IMG/VR virus record: IMGVR_UViG_3300020160_000662
Coordinates: 1-24,861 of that record
Reading direction: 5' to 3' (one strand)
DNA: 24,861 nucleotides
Origin: a virus
Shown here: positions 15,739 to 23,727 of the stretch, piece after piece
Position numbering within the stretch: the stretch's first letter is position 1
Layout of the letters: each line of letters begins with the position of its first letter
The notes under the pieces: model-generated
The model's input: only the letters and a program-made list of their open reading frames with translations
Told to the model about the DNA's origin: nothing
Databases searched by the model: none
Made by a program: the position numbers and the translations under genes

Positions 15739-16554
15739 CTAGACCGCGCGTTCCGCCGCCGCTTTGAGTTGAGCGGCGAGCGCGGGATTTTTCTGCCGCA
15801 ATGCGGCTTGCTCGGTGAGGCTGTAGCTAGGCGAGCCCTTGATATACGGGTTCTTCCCTGCCGGTGATGTGCGGGTCTTCGAGCCGCCCGAACCAGAGCC
15901 GCCGCCCTCTGCCTCGAAGACAGCGCCGAAGCGTTCGTCGGCCTTGATCGTCTCGACCAACGTCGTCACGGTCGCGACTTGCCCGCCTGCCGCCTGCATT
16001 TCGTCGCCGTTGGGCGCAAGCACGGTGAGCGAGACTTTTCCATCCTCGCCGATTTCGCCCTTCACGCGCCCGCGAAGCATCGGCAAGAGAAGATCGACGT
16101 TGCCTTTCTGCGTCGCGAGTTCGCCCGTCAGCGATCGCTCGATCGTCTCATCGATCCGCGCTTTGTTCGCGGCCTGCAACGCGGCGTCGGCGTCGGCTGC
16201 TTTCTTTTCGGCTGCGGATATCTTGCGCTGCAATTTGGTTTCGGCTGCGGCGACCGCGTCGGCGATTTGCTTCGCGACGTCGGGGTTCTTCGGGTCGATC
16301 GAAGGTTTCTGTTTCAGGCGATCGACGACGTCGGCCATATCAAGGTCAAGCTCTTCGATCGCCGTCGCGAGTTCGTCGACGTCCAGATCGCCAAGCTTGG
16401 CGACTTGCTCTTTGAGTTTTTTGTTATCGTTGAAGAGTTGATCGCGGTTCTTTTTGAGCCCCGACGTTTGGGCTTCGACGTAATTTCCAATCGCCTGCTC
16501 GATTTCCGCCGAAGACGTCAGGCCAAGGGCGGCGAGCAATTGCGCTAGTGTCAT
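15739..16554 (-). CDS. Capsid scaffolding protein
   Basis: The 271-residue product lies directly before the major capsid gene. It is highly charged and helical: an N-terminal helix (MTLAQLLAALGLTSSAEIEQ), coiled-coil-like stretches at about 33-75 (KKNRDQLFNDNKKLKEQVAK) and 93-140 rich in Ala/Lys/Glu, and GELATQKGNVDLLLPMLRGR near 143-162. The last 55 residues hold a Gly/Ser-rich linker and a Lys/Arg/Ala-rich tail that could bind the capsid interior. This composition and position are typical of scaffolds for gp13-like coat proteins. No protease signature is seen, so a separate or no protease is expected. The ATG at 16554 has only a weak ribosome site (GGGAAG). Confidence 0.85.
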   Translation of the reverse strand: MTLAQLLAALGLTSSAEIEQAIGNYVEAQTSGLKKNRDQLFNDNKKLKEQVAKLGDLDVDELATAIEELDLDMADVVDRLKQKPSIDPKNPDVAKQIADAVAAAETKLQRKISAAEKKAADADAALQAANKARIDETIERSLTGELATQKGNVDLLLPMLRGRVKGEIGEDGKVSLTVLAPNGDEMQAAGGQVATVTTLVETIKADERFGAVFEAEGGGSGSGGSKTRTSPAGKNPYIKGSPSYSLTEQAALRQKNPALAAQLKAAAERAV

Positions 16555-16602
16555 TTGGGCTTCCCATCTGATTGGCCCGGCTTCCGGGCGATCAAAGGGT
16601 TC

Positions 16603-16615
16603 GAAAGTGTTTCGC
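16603..16615 (-). promoter_or_regulatory. Recurrent intergenic element upstream of scaffold
   Basis: The minus strand reads GCGAAACACTTTC, beginning eight bases after the stop of the 55-aa gene. CGAAA and TTTCG can form a small hairpin. A second perfect hairpin (GCCCGG-AAG-CCGGGC) follows before the scaffold ATG. Confidence 0.45.
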
Positions 16616-16623
16616 GCTTTTCG

Positions 16624-16791
16624 TCAAACGCCTTCGTCGTCAAGCCTCTTTAGCGCCTCGTCGATCGTCTCGAATTGTTCAGGCGTCACGGCGTCCAGTT
16701 CGTCGACCATCGCGCCCGACATGTCGACAAGCTCGCCCTCCGGGCGCTCGCCCTCATAGTCGAGAACGTATTTGATCGGCGGCGTCGCCAT
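16624..16791 (-). CDS. Small acidic protein, 55 aa
   Basis: This short frame begins MATPPIKYVLDYEGERPEGE and ends ETIDEALKRLDDEGV. Its ATG at 16791 shares a base with the MuF stop (TAATG), a strong coupling signal, and it fills the space between MuF and the scaffold leader. It is very acidic (about one third Asp/Glu) with a predicted C-terminal helix. No family is recognised. Small acidic proteins in this position may be head-assembly accessories, but nothing here shows a function. The coupled start and lack of any better frame in the gap support it being real. Confidence 0.65.
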   Translation of the reverse strand: MATPPIKYVLDYEGERPEGELVDMSGAMVDELDAVTPEQFETIDEALKRLDDEGV

Positions 16792-18668
16792 TACTTCGCT
16801 TCCTTCGCGATTTGGGTTTCGAAAAGGGCGCGATGCTTCGGGTCTTTCAGATCAACGAAGCCGCTCCAATTTCGATTTAGCAAAGCCTCTTTGCCCGCCT
16901 TGAAACCGCTCGCCGTGGTGAGCGACGAAAACTCATACGGCAATCGAGCGGGGTCGCTCTGCCTGTTTACGAACGCGTTGAATTTATCGAATTCGACTTG
17001 ATCGATCTTCCCCGCGATTTGCAGACGACGAAGCCCGACGAAAGCTTGCGCGCGAAAATCATCGATCGACTTCGTGCCGAAGCCAAAGCGCGCCCACGTA
17101 TAACCGCCGATATCAATGTTCGCCGTGACGCCCAATTTCTTCACGCCGATCTTGTCGTATACGCCAAGCGATCCGCGCATGATCGATCGACCAAAGCCGC
17201 CGCCTTGCGCGTTTTTGTTGATCGCAAGATAGGCGTGATAAACCTCGAAGCTTCCGTCGGGTTGCCGCTTGAATGTGCGATCCATCATTTCGATATCGCC
17301 GCCGCGCATGCTGAACGTGAAGCCGAAGCGATTTGTCTTCGCGTCGATAAGCGCGCCGACTTGGCCGCGTATCTTGCCCGCGTTCGCCGCCGCCTGTCCT
17401 ACCTCGCCCAGCATGTCGCCCATCATGTCGACAAGCGCGTCGGGCGTGATCTTGAGCCCATCCGCGACCTTGCGCACGGCATCCGACGCAAGGATTTCGG
17501 CGCGGTTCGCCAGCGGCTCGATACGCGCCACGGTCGGCGCTGGCGATGCCTTGGGGGGCTTCGGTTTCTTCGGCGGCTTCGGCGTCGCGACTGACGTCGG
17601 GATGCGGCGCGTTCGTGCTGTCGGGTTTGCCGGTGCGCCATGCTGTTCGACAAGTTGCGCGAGCGTGAGCGGCGATCCGTTCGTCGAAAGCAAGTCGCGT
17701 TGCGAAATGCGCCCCTCGCGAAAGAGCGCGGCCCGGCCAACGCCGAAGACTTCGTTTTGTTCGGCGACCGGCAGGCCCGCGAAGTATGAATTGAAATCGG
17801 GCGACAGGGCGGGCGGGTTCTCAAGATCAAGCACGCTCGAAATGATCGATCGACAGCGCCAATGCAAAGCCGGTTGACGGAATGGCGTCGAATGCCCGAT
17901 CGGCTCCATCGTATCGAGCCGCCACGTCAGGCCATGCCGACCCGAACATATCAGCGTTGTGCGGCTGTCCAGCACGGCGACGTGCTGCAGACCTTCGACG
18001 ACGTCGGCGTTCTGCCTGAACACGGCCATTTGCGCCTCGTTGGCGACCGACGTCACGGATGTTCGAACAAGGCTTTCAGCGTTGCGGCGCGACACGGCCA
18101 TGACGCCGTCAGTGTAGTTCTTCGCGCGCGTGCCGCGAACGCGTGCGATTAGCTGCCCGATGTTCTCGCCCGATGCGACGCCGATTTGCATTTGCCGCGC
18201 GAAGTTGTCGGACAGGGCTTGGCCCTCTGCCGCCCAAAATGAAGCGGCGACGCCGCCAAGCACGACGGGTTGATCGACTAGCGCGTCGAGAACCGACGTC
18301 GGCGCGAGCGCGATCGATGCATCGGCCCCGGTTGCGTCGACGGATTTTTGCAGGCTCTTTTGCTTCCATCGCGCTTCATCGCGCGCGAGTTCGGGAAGCT
18401 CGCCCGTCGCTTCCTTGCTGATGCGATCGTAACGCGCGGCGATTTCTTCCGCGACTTCCTTTTTCAGTTTCTTGAGCCTCGCTTGCCGCTTCGCTCCGTC
18501 AGCCGGATCGAAGTCGGCAAGCTTGGCGATCGTGTCTCGCTCAAGATCAAGCAAGAGGCGCAAGACCCGCGCATTCACATCAGACGCGTAGCGATCGCGA
18601 GTGATCGTTCGTGTGATCGCCTCGCGCGCTTCCCTGTCTGATTGTGATAAGCGCGGACGACGTGCCAC
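16791..18668 (-). CDS. MuF-type minor head protein with C-terminal GNAT-like domain
   Basis: The 625-residue product starts at GTG 18668. Residues 1-110 are charged and helical. Residues about 145-280 match the Mu F/SPP1 gp7 head morphogenesis domain: RRNAESLVRTSVTSVANEAQ (194-213), AVLDSRTTLICSGRHGLTW (231-249) and LHWRCRSIISSVL (268-280). A Pro/Lys linker (residues 361-376) leads to a second, unrelated region. Residues about 445-535 look like a GNAT acetyltransferase: VYHAYLAINKNAQGGGFGRS with a Q-x-x-G-x-G acetyl-CoA loop at 488-493, then a helix and strand, and GGYTWARFGF at 521-530. A helical tail with LFETQIAKEAK ends the chain. MuF proteins are minor head components next to the portal; MuF fusions with toxin domains are known. 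Acetyltransferase activity is inferred from motif only. Confidence 0.85.
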   Translation of the reverse strand: MARRPRLSQSDREAREAITRTITRDRYASDVNARVLRLLLDLERDTIAKLADFDPADGAKRQARLKKLKKEVAEEIAARYDRISKEATGELPELARDEARWKQKSLQKSVDATGADASIALAPTSVLDALVDQPVVLGGVAASFWAAEGQALSDNFARQMQIGVASGENIGQLIARVRGTRAKNYTDGVMAVSRRNAESLVRTSVTSVANEAQMAVFRQNADVVEGLQHVAVLDSRTTLICSGRHGLTWRLDTMEPIGHSTPFRQPALHWRCRSIISSVLDLENPPALSPDFNSYFAGLPVAEQNEVFGVGRAALFREGRISQRDLLSTNGSPLTLAQLVEQHGAPANPTARTRRIPTSVATPKPPKKPKPPKASPAPTVARIEPLANRAEILASDAVRKVADGLKITPDALVDMMGDMLGEVGQAAANAGKIRGQVGALIDAKTNRFGFTFSMRGGDIEMMDRTFKRQPDGSFEVYHAYLAINKNAQGGGFGRSIMRGSLGVYDKIGVKKLGVTANIDIGGYTWARFGFGTKSIDDFRAQAFVGLRRLQIAGKIDQVEFDKFNAFVNRQSDPARLPYEFSSLTTASGFKAGKEALLNRNWSGFVDLKDPKHRALFETQIAKEAK

Positions 18669-18671
18669 GAA

Positions 18672-18812
18672 TTACGCGCCCGGCGCGGGCGGCTTGCCTT
18701 CGCCTTCGGTGAAGAACGTTCCGCCCGAAAGCTTGCGGATCGTCGGCCTGATGACGGCATAGAAAGCCGCGCCCACGACAACGCCGATCGCCAGAAACAC
18801 GAGTTCGCCCAT
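18672..18812 (-). CDS. Small single-pass membrane protein, 46 aa
   Basis: The frame from ATG 18812 encodes MGELVFLAIGVVVGAAFYAV, a hydrophobic N-terminal helix, then a basic turn (IRPTIRKLSGG) and a soluble tail ending KPPAPGA. It ends three bases before the MuF start. The N-out/C-in or reverse topology cannot be decided; the positive RPTIRK after the helix suggests the tail stays in the cytoplasm. Membrane peptides in head operons are sometimes holin-like or superinfection factors, but a single helix is not diagnostic. It fills what would otherwise be a 184-bp gap. Confidence 0.6.
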   Translation of the reverse strand: MGELVFLAIGVVVGAAFYAVIRPTIRKLSGGTFFTEGEGKPPAPGA

Positions 18813-18852
18813 AGCTTCAAAACCTTTCCAGATTGCCCCCAATGCGCTTCGG

Positions 18853-19317
18853 TTAGTCGCGTGAGGGTGCAGGCCACGCGCCGAATGAAGTCGTTCCCTT
18901 GATCGCTAGACGCCAATGCCAGTCGGTTCGGATAAGCAATCGCGCCGTCATGTCTTCGCTATGGCATCCGACAAACCGGATCGTCACGCCGTGCTGTACA
19001 TTCAACTTGTGCATAACGCGGTTTTCAAGGTCTTCGCACATATCGTTCGCCGAAACCCATTTGATCGACTTCGTTTCCGCGATCGCTTCATGCGCGGCCC
19101 GGCTCAATCCCTCGAAGCTCTTGTCAGGCCCTCGAAGAACCTCACGCAAGCGACTGAACACGCCCGGCCCCTTCGCAACCGTTTCAGCGCGAGCCGCATC
19201 AGCGGCCACGCTGGCGCGTCGCGCGGCCTCTTCGTTTTCGATCTTCATCCGCTCTTTCGGCGTTAGCGGCTTCGAGAGTTCAAGCGGCGGCGTCGGCGTC
19301 TTGGTCGCGGGTTTCAT
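18853..19317 (-). CDS. Unknown protein downstream of portal, 154 aa
   Basis: I do not recognise a family. ATG 19317 overlaps the portal stop by ATGA. The first 60 residues are Pro/Lys-rich then Ala/Arg/Glu-rich and probably helical (KERMKIENEEAARRASVAAD). The middle has FSRLREVLRGPDKSFEGLSR, and the C-terminal half is a compact alpha/beta region with KWVSANDMCEDLENRVMHKL, VTIRFVGCHSEDMTARLLIR and a Trp-rich end. The portal-coupled position suggests a head-assembly or connector accessory, but no motif confirms this. Confidence 0.7.
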   Translation of the reverse strand: MKPATKTPTPPLELSKPLTPKERMKIENEEAARRASVAADAARAETVAKGPGVFSRLREVLRGPDKSFEGLSRAAHEAIAETKSIKWVSANDMCEDLENRVMHKLNVQHGVTIRFVGCHSEDMTARLLIRTDWHWRLAIKGTTSFGAWPAPSRD

Positions 19318-20858
19318 GCGGCCTCGCTTTCGGCGTCAGGGGGAATAGGCGGGTCCATATTCGGCATGCCCGGAACCGTGACGGGCAGGCCGGTAAGCGG
19401 GTCGGTTGTGATCGCAGGCCCTTCCGCCTCTAGCTCGGCTTCGTTCGCCTCGGCGTCGAAGTCGCCGTCGAGAATTCCTTCGCTCTGCATTTGTCTGATG
19501 AAGGAAGGGCGAGACAGGTCGCCGCCGTTGCGCATGCCCTGCAGCGCCGTGACGCGAACCTGATCGACCGTGTTGATGCCGAATTCCGTGTTAGGCGCGA
19601 AGCTCGTTTCGGGCGGCTCGCGACGTTTCCAGATCGACAGGAATTCGACCGCGATATCGAGCGCAAGGCCAAGCGCGATAGACCATGATTGAAGGGAAGA
19701 GTTCGCCTTGTTCTGTCCAAGCGCATCCTTCGTCGCCGTCACGCCTGCCTGTTGCCGCATCAGCGGTTGATATGCCAAAATCGACATATCCTTTTCGAGC
19801 CGGTCTAGGTCTTTCTCGCCCGCCGCGATCGCCGTTCCCTGCGGCTCGATATAATAAAACTTCGACTGTGCATCGCGCGAAAACATTGTGACGTTAGGCC
19901 CGATGACGTTTTTCCCGTCAGCCCCTTTCGCCAGTTCGTCGCTGTCGACGCCAGCGCCGCCAAGCATGGGGAAGCGCGACACGGTGAGGATGGCGCGTTG
20001 ATCGGATGACGACTGCCAGTGTTCAACGTTCTTTTCGGCGAGCCCGTTCAGCGGCGGAAGCAAGCGGCCATAACTGTCGACGTTGCCGATCCGATATCGG
20101 GTGATCGGCAAAATCGGTTTGCCCTCCCATGCGATATCGAGAAAGCCTTCGGCGTCCGACCATGTTTCGGCTCCGTCGTCGCGCTCATATCGCCGCCACA
20201 CGGCGACGCCGTCTTCGATACGCCACTCGAAGACGCGTTCGACCATGTAATCGCCGAAGTCTTCCTCGGCTTCGATCCACTCGGTTTCATACCATCGCGC
20301 GTATGTGCAGAACACGCGACCGCCGCGCTTCGTCACTTTGAAGTCGAGCATATTATCGGCGCTGATAAGCGAGAGGTAAGGACGACCGCCGCCGATCGTG
20401 CGCCGTACATCAGCGAGCGAAATCGGCTTGCCTTCCTCGGTCGGCTTCGGCAATTCCGGCGCGTCGCAAATCACATAGACTTCGCCTTTCGCCATCGCGA
20501 GCGCGAGCATTTGTTTTGCGAAATGTTGAATGTCGTTTCCTTCGACGTCCACTTCGGCGAGCATGTCTTGCAAGTCGTCGTCGATCTTGTCCGACCATTT
20601 CATCGGCGAGCTAAAGACGGTGTCCGTCAGGTTCTCGACCGACTGCGCGAAGACGGGCAAGAGAAACGATCGCGAGAGGCGCTTCGCGTATTCTTCATCG
20701 TCTTCGTTTTTGTGCTGCGGCAGGAATTCGCTTCCCGCATCCCGCATCGCCTCTGATCCACCCATCAGCGCGTCGGCCAACGCCCAGCGCGAAACCATCA
20801 TGTCGGCGTAAGCCGATCGGGTCTTCGGGTCTTTCAATGTCGATTTGACTTCGGCCAT
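19314..20858 (-). CDS. Portal protein (DUF4055-like)
   Basis: The product is 514 residues from ATG 20858 (MAEVKSTLKD). A TTG at 20873 would add five residues but has no ribosome site, so it is not preferred. The sequence has MGGSEAMRDAGSEFLPQHKN near residues 33-52, EYAKRLSRSFLLPVFAQSVE, LTDTVFSSPM, GGRPYLSLISADNMLDFKV and a long C-terminal helical region with MRQQAGVTATKDALGQNKAN. This order matches the DUF4055 group of phage portals. The portal ring occupies one capsid vertex, docks terminase and the adaptor, and is the gate for DNA. The acidic C-terminus is common in portals. It is followed by an overlapping unknown gene and then MuF, a usual portal-MuF succession. Confidence 0.9.
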   Translation of the reverse strand: MAEVKSTLKDPKTRSAYADMMVSRWALADALMGGSEAMRDAGSEFLPQHKNEDDEEYAKRLSRSFLLPVFAQSVENLTDTVFSSPMKWSDKIDDDLQDMLAEVDVEGNDIQHFAKQMLALAMAKGEVYVICDAPELPKPTEEGKPISLADVRRTIGGGRPYLSLISADNMLDFKVTKRGGRVFCTYARWYETEWIEAEEDFGDYMVERVFEWRIEDGVAVWRRYERDDGAETWSDAEGFLDIAWEGKPILPITRYRIGNVDSYGRLLPPLNGLAEKNVEHWQSSSDQRAILTVSRFPMLGGAGVDSDELAKGADGKNVIGPNVTMFSRDAQSKFYYIEPQGTAIAAGEKDLDRLEKDMSILAYQPLMRQQAGVTATKDALGQNKANSSLQSWSIALGLALDIAVEFLSIWKRREPPETSFAPNTEFGINTVDQVRVTALQGMRNGGDLSRPSFIRQMQSEGILDGDFDAEANEAELEAEGPAITTDPLTGLPVTVPGMPNMDPPIPPDAESEAA

Positions 20859-20890
20859 GCGCGCGCCCTGCAAGGTTTAGCTGACAGGGG

Positions 20891-20905
20891 TTAGGCTGTT
20901 TCGCC
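20891..20905 (-). promoter_or_regulatory. Recurrent intergenic element upstream of portal
   Basis: The minus strand reads GGCGAAACAGCCTAA; GGC and GCC can pair around GAAACA. It lies about 33 bases upstream of ATG 20858. The rest of this 162-bp gap (20859-21020) holds a 10-bp perfect inverted repeat with a 12-base loop (20932-20963) and nothing else I can name. Confidence 0.45.
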
Positions 20906-21020
20906 CGGCTCGCAAACCGGCCCGACAAATGCGAAGCGGCGACGAACGCCCGCCGCCGCTTCGTTTAGTGAAGGCGCGTGAGGGATCGCGCCCGTTTCAT
21001 CCTCTCAAGTCGGGACGAAT

Positions 21021-21203
21021 TCAGGAAAATGGCGGCTCTAGAACGGACCATAAATCAGCGGCTCCGAACGTCGCCGTTGCGATCGCAATGTTCAGCATGA
21101 CGGCGATAAGCCAGAGCCCGGCGAGGCTGAAACCGATGACGCCGACAATTCGTCTTGCAAGCTTCGGCTTGGCGCTTTGAACGGAACCGTTTTGCATTGG
21201 CAT
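21021..21203 (-). CDS. Small membrane protein, 58-60 aa
   Basis: The product is basic at the N-terminus (SAKPKLARR) and then strongly hydrophobic with FSLAGLWLIAVMLNIAIATA, a convincing transmembrane helix, ending DLWSVLEPPFS. The ATG at 21203 has GGGG too close, while the in-frame ATG at 21197 follows GGGGA by five bases and is more likely, giving 58 residues. It overlaps the end of the 79-aa frame in a different phase. Family unknown; a single-helix membrane protein could be holin-like or take part in superinfection exclusion, but nothing shows which. Confidence 0.55.
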   Translation of the reverse strand: MPMQNGSVQSAKPKLARRIVGVIGFSLAGLWLIAVMLNIAIATATFGAADLWSVLEPPFS

Positions 21204-21331
21204 CCCCGACTAGCGGCGAGCTTCCCTTCTAATTCTTCGAACCTTTCGGCGACGAAAAACAGCGAGCCCACGAGAAGGGAATACAGTGTCGCGCTTACCA
21301 GCAAGAGCCCGAAGGGAACGGCGAGCCTCAT
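21092..21331 (-). CDS. Small protein with N-terminal hydrophobic helix, 79 aa
   Basis: The frame starts ATG 21331 with an ATGA overlap onto the 29-aa frame. Residues 1-27 (AVPFGLLLVSATLYSLLVGS) form a hydrophobic helix, followed by an acidic AERFEELEGKL section and a Ser-rich low-complexity C-terminus. The last 37 codons overlap the 60-aa frame and look less protein-like, so the true product may be the N-terminal part, or this gene may have lost its original end. No lipobox is seen. Confidence 0.45.
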   Translation of the reverse strand: MRLAVPFGLLLVSATLYSLLVGSLFFVAERFEELEGKLAASRGCQCKTVPFKAPSRSLQDELSASSVSASPGSGLSPSC

Positions 21332-21417
21332 TTGCGCGCCAAAGGTTGCTTAGGCTTCGCGAGGTCGGGCGGATCGAAGAGAAAATCTTTCGAGCGGAAA
21401 TCGATTTCGTGCGGCAT
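21328..21417 (-). CDS. Tiny gene after terminase, 29 aa
   Basis: ATG 21417 follows a GGGGG ribosome site by five bases, ten bases after the large terminase stop. The product begins MPHEIDFRSKDFLFDPPDLA and ends PKQPLARK. It ends in ATGA with the next frame. The strong ribosome site and the coupled stop support translation; function unknown. Confidence 0.45.
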   Translation of the reverse strand: MPHEIDFRSKDFLFDPPDLAKPKQPLARK

Positions 21418-21426
21418 GCGAGCCCC

Positions 21427-22980
21427 CTACATTTTTCCAAGCATCAAGCCTCTGCGCTCGGCAAGGCATCGATATCGAATGGGATCATACGCGTGATCTT
21501 CCCCGTCGCTGTCAACGTCGTCGGGTTTCTTTTCGTCGCGCTGCAGCTTCGGAACCGTTCGTATGATGTGCTTACAGGTGGAGAACACGAACAGGCCCGG
21601 CGCTTCCATCGGATTGCCCTCGCCGAAGGCTTCGGATGAAACCATTCTATCGATCACATTCTTCGCGCCAGTGATGCGCGAGCCCGGCGATTTGTCGGCT
21701 TCGTCGAAGTCGACAAGCTCGCTTCGATACGTGTCGATAATCGCCTTGCCTTGGGGCGCGTTAAAGATTTGCGTATCGGCAGGCCCGCGCATGACGCGGA
21801 CGCCGTGAACGTTCTGAACCGTTCGATCCATCGCTTTAATGTCGCGCGCGATTTCGCCGTCAGTGTCGCGACGCCCTTTGTTCGGTTCGCCGTTCCATCC
21901 ATAGATTTCGGCGATGCAAAACAGCGTCCCGCGCGGGAAGCGATACCAAACGCCCTTATCTATTTCGACGTCGCTTCCGTCGCTTTCCGCGAACCAGATC
22001 GTGCAATGCGGCGACGCCGCTCCCCAATCATGCGCGCGATCGACGCGCCAGTGTGACGGGATAAGAAACGGCTTGATGACGTGCGTGTCGTTCGACCATA
22101 CGCCAGAGAAGAAACCGCCAACCGACAAATCCCATCGGCCTTCGATCCACGCCGCGCGCTTGGCCTTGTCGCTTGGCATGATGCGGGCGAGGTATGACGG
22201 ATCGGCCTTCATCATGTGATCGTTGTCGCGGAAGTCCAAGCGAACATGCGTGCGCGTAATTTTGAACGTCTCGCGATGCGTGCCGAAATCGATTTCGCGC
22301 GCTTCATCGATCATTTGCATTTGCGCGCCTGCGTCGATGAACCTTTCTTTCACCCACCATGCGCCCGGCCCCCAAGGGTTAGTCGCCGATCGCACGCGCG
22401 GACGAACCAGCGGGTTCGAAGATCGCACGCAAGAAATGATATCGAAGTATAGGCCCGGCTCATGCCAGTTGCACAATTCGTCGAAGCCCAGCCACGGCCA
22501 CTCTTGCCCTAGGTATTGCGAAATGTCTTCGGGGCGCTTCGCGTGACGAAACAGAAGCTTCGCGCCATCGGGAAACGTCCAGCCTAGCGCGTCGGCGCTC
22601 GCATGAAACTTCGCGCCGGGGATCAATTGTGGAATGCGCTTTTTTGAACGCTCAACAATGTCGGCGAGGTCTTTGTATTCGCGACGAAGGATAAGACCGC
22701 GCCAATCGCCTTTCGCGCCCTTGCCCACATCGTTGCAGAAATCCGCCAGAAGCCAATCCGACTTGCCGCCGCCGCGATTTCCCCACGCGAGCATTTCGAA
22801 CGCGGGCGACGCCATCAAGAAATTTTGGATGAAGGTCGGACGCCATGCTTCGGGAACGATGACGCCTGTCGGCGTTTTGTAATAGGTCTTGAGCGCGTCG
22901 GCCTTGGCTTCCTCGGCCTTCGCGTTCGGCGGAACGATCTTCGTCGTCTGCTGTGATTTGAATTTAGCCCAAGGCGTCAC
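21427..22980 (-). CDS. terL: Terminase large subunit
   Basis: The 517-residue motor-nuclease packages DNA into the prohead. The ATPase part has a Walker A-type GNRGGGKS at residues 67-74, a Walker B WLGFDEL at 163-169 with the catalytic acidic pair, and a coupling motif SATNPWG at 198-204. The C-terminal nuclease part begins near 313 with VDRAHDWGAASPHCTIWF, where Asp318 is a likely metal ligand of the RNase H-like fold. It starts at GTG 22980, overlapping the small subunit stop as GTGA, so the two subunits are coupled. The length is normal. I do not assign it to cos or pac type from sequence alone. Confidence 0.95.
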   Translation of the reverse strand: MTPWAKFKSQQTTKIVPPNAKAEEAKADALKTYYKTPTGVIVPEAWRPTFIQNFLMASPAFEMLAWGNRGGGKSDWLLADFCNDVGKGAKGDWRGLILRREYKDLADIVERSKKRIPQLIPGAKFHASADALGWTFPDGAKLLFRHAKRPEDISQYLGQEWPWLGFDELCNWHEPGLYFDIISCVRSSNPLVRPRVRSATNPWGPGAWWVKERFIDAGAQMQMIDEAREIDFGTHRETFKITRTHVRLDFRDNDHMMKADPSYLARIMPSDKAKRAAWIEGRWDLSVGGFFSGVWSNDTHVIKPFLIPSHWRVDRAHDWGAASPHCTIWFAESDGSDVEIDKGVWYRFPRGTLFCIAEIYGWNGEPNKGRRDTDGEIARDIKAMDRTVQNVHGVRVMRGPADTQIFNAPQGKAIIDTYRSELVDFDEADKSPGSRITGAKNVIDRMVSSEAFGEGNPMEAPGLFVFSTCKHIIRTVPKLQRDEKKPDDVDSDGEDHAYDPIRYRCLAERRGLMLGKM

Positions 22981-23618
22981 AACGCCTTACCCTCGATAAG
23001 ACCCTTGTCCATCTTCGCGCGCTCTTCGGCGATCTTGCGCGCCTGCTCTTCCCACTCTTCGCGAGAGGCGACAGGCGTTCGAACGAAAACGGCTTGCTCA
23101 ATGTTGAACGTGTCGCCCTTGTCGCTTGGCATCTTCGTCAATTGGAAAACTTCGGCGAGCTTGAAAAGCGCCGCCTGACGATCCGCGATTTCGATCGCGA
23201 GCGAGTTCGACTTCCCCCAAGTTCGGGTAATTTTCTTGACGCGCCGCCGAAGCTCTTCGGGGAGTTCGGCGCTGTCTTTCAGGTCGACGCTGTTGCCCGT
23301 CCATCTCGCGAAATCGCCCATTGATGTTCGGGCGTCTTGCGCGAGTTCGTCGACGATCCACGCTTTCGTTAGTCCCGTGCGTTGCGTGGTAAGCTCGGCG
23401 ACTGCCTCGGCGATGTTAGCATTTCTTAGCAGGCGATGGGCTTCGACATACGCGCCGCTTTCCGCGTATCCGGCCCGGATCGCGGCTGCGCCGCCGTTCA
23501 AGTCGATCATGTATTCTTCGACGAAACGCCTTTGCTTGCCTTTCAAGGCATCAAATTTCGGCGTCTTCGATTTCTCTTCGGGCGGGCTTCCCGCTACCGG
23601 CGCGACTGCTGTCGTCAT
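22977..23618 (-). CDS. terS: Terminase small subunit (Terminase_2-like)
   Basis: The product is 213 residues from ATG 23618, preceded by GAGAAGC. A TTG at 23681 would add a non-conserved leader and is not preferred. The DNA-binding N-terminal domain carries KGKQRRFVEEYMIDLNGGAA followed by AIRAGYAESGAYVEAHRLLR and NANIAEAVAEL, the Terminase_2 signature of a helix-turn-helix that recognises the packaging site. The middle is helical and basic (LRRRVKKITRTWG). The C-terminal section has EEWEEQARKIAEERAKMDKG, likely contacting the large subunit. The inverted repeats directly upstream (23643-23719) are candidate recognition sequences. Confidence 0.93.
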   Translation of the reverse strand: MTTAVAPVAGSPPEEKSKTPKFDALKGKQRRFVEEYMIDLNGGAAAIRAGYAESGAYVEAHRLLRNANIAEAVAELTTQRTGLTKAWIVDELAQDARTSMGDFARWTGNSVDLKDSAELPEELRRRVKKITRTWGKSNSLAIEIADRQAALFKLAEVFQLTKMPSDKGDTFNIEQAVFVRTPVASREEWEEQARKIAEERAKMDKGLIEGKAL

Positions 23619-23642
23619 GTTTCGAGCTTCTCGAAAATGAAA

Positions 23643-23719
23643 ACGGGCGACCCTCCGCACGCAAATGCTGGGGGGCAACAATTGACGAAAGATCGCCCGT
23701 CGCGGCTGTTACCGCGACG
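23643..23719. other. Nested inverted repeats upstream of terS (candidate packaging or regulatory site)
   Basis: Arms at 23643-23650 and 23693-23700 (ACGGGCGA/TCGCCCGT) pair across 42 bases. Next to them, 23698-23705 and 23712-23719 (CGTCGCGG/CCGCGACG) form a perfect 8-bp stem with a six-base loop. No clear T-run follows. The place just before the small terminase gene is where cos or pac sites often lie; this is a positional inference. Confidence 0.35.
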
Positions 23720-23727
23720 GGAATGTC

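Noticed and set aside
21021-21331. Rz/Rz1-type spanin pair
   Set aside because: There is overlap in different phases, but no lipobox Cys in the second frame and no lysis genes nearby.
21210-21440. 76-codon minus-strand frame overlapping the terminase end
   Set aside because: Very Arg/Ser-rich, overlaps better-supported tiny frames, and has no ribosome site or motif.
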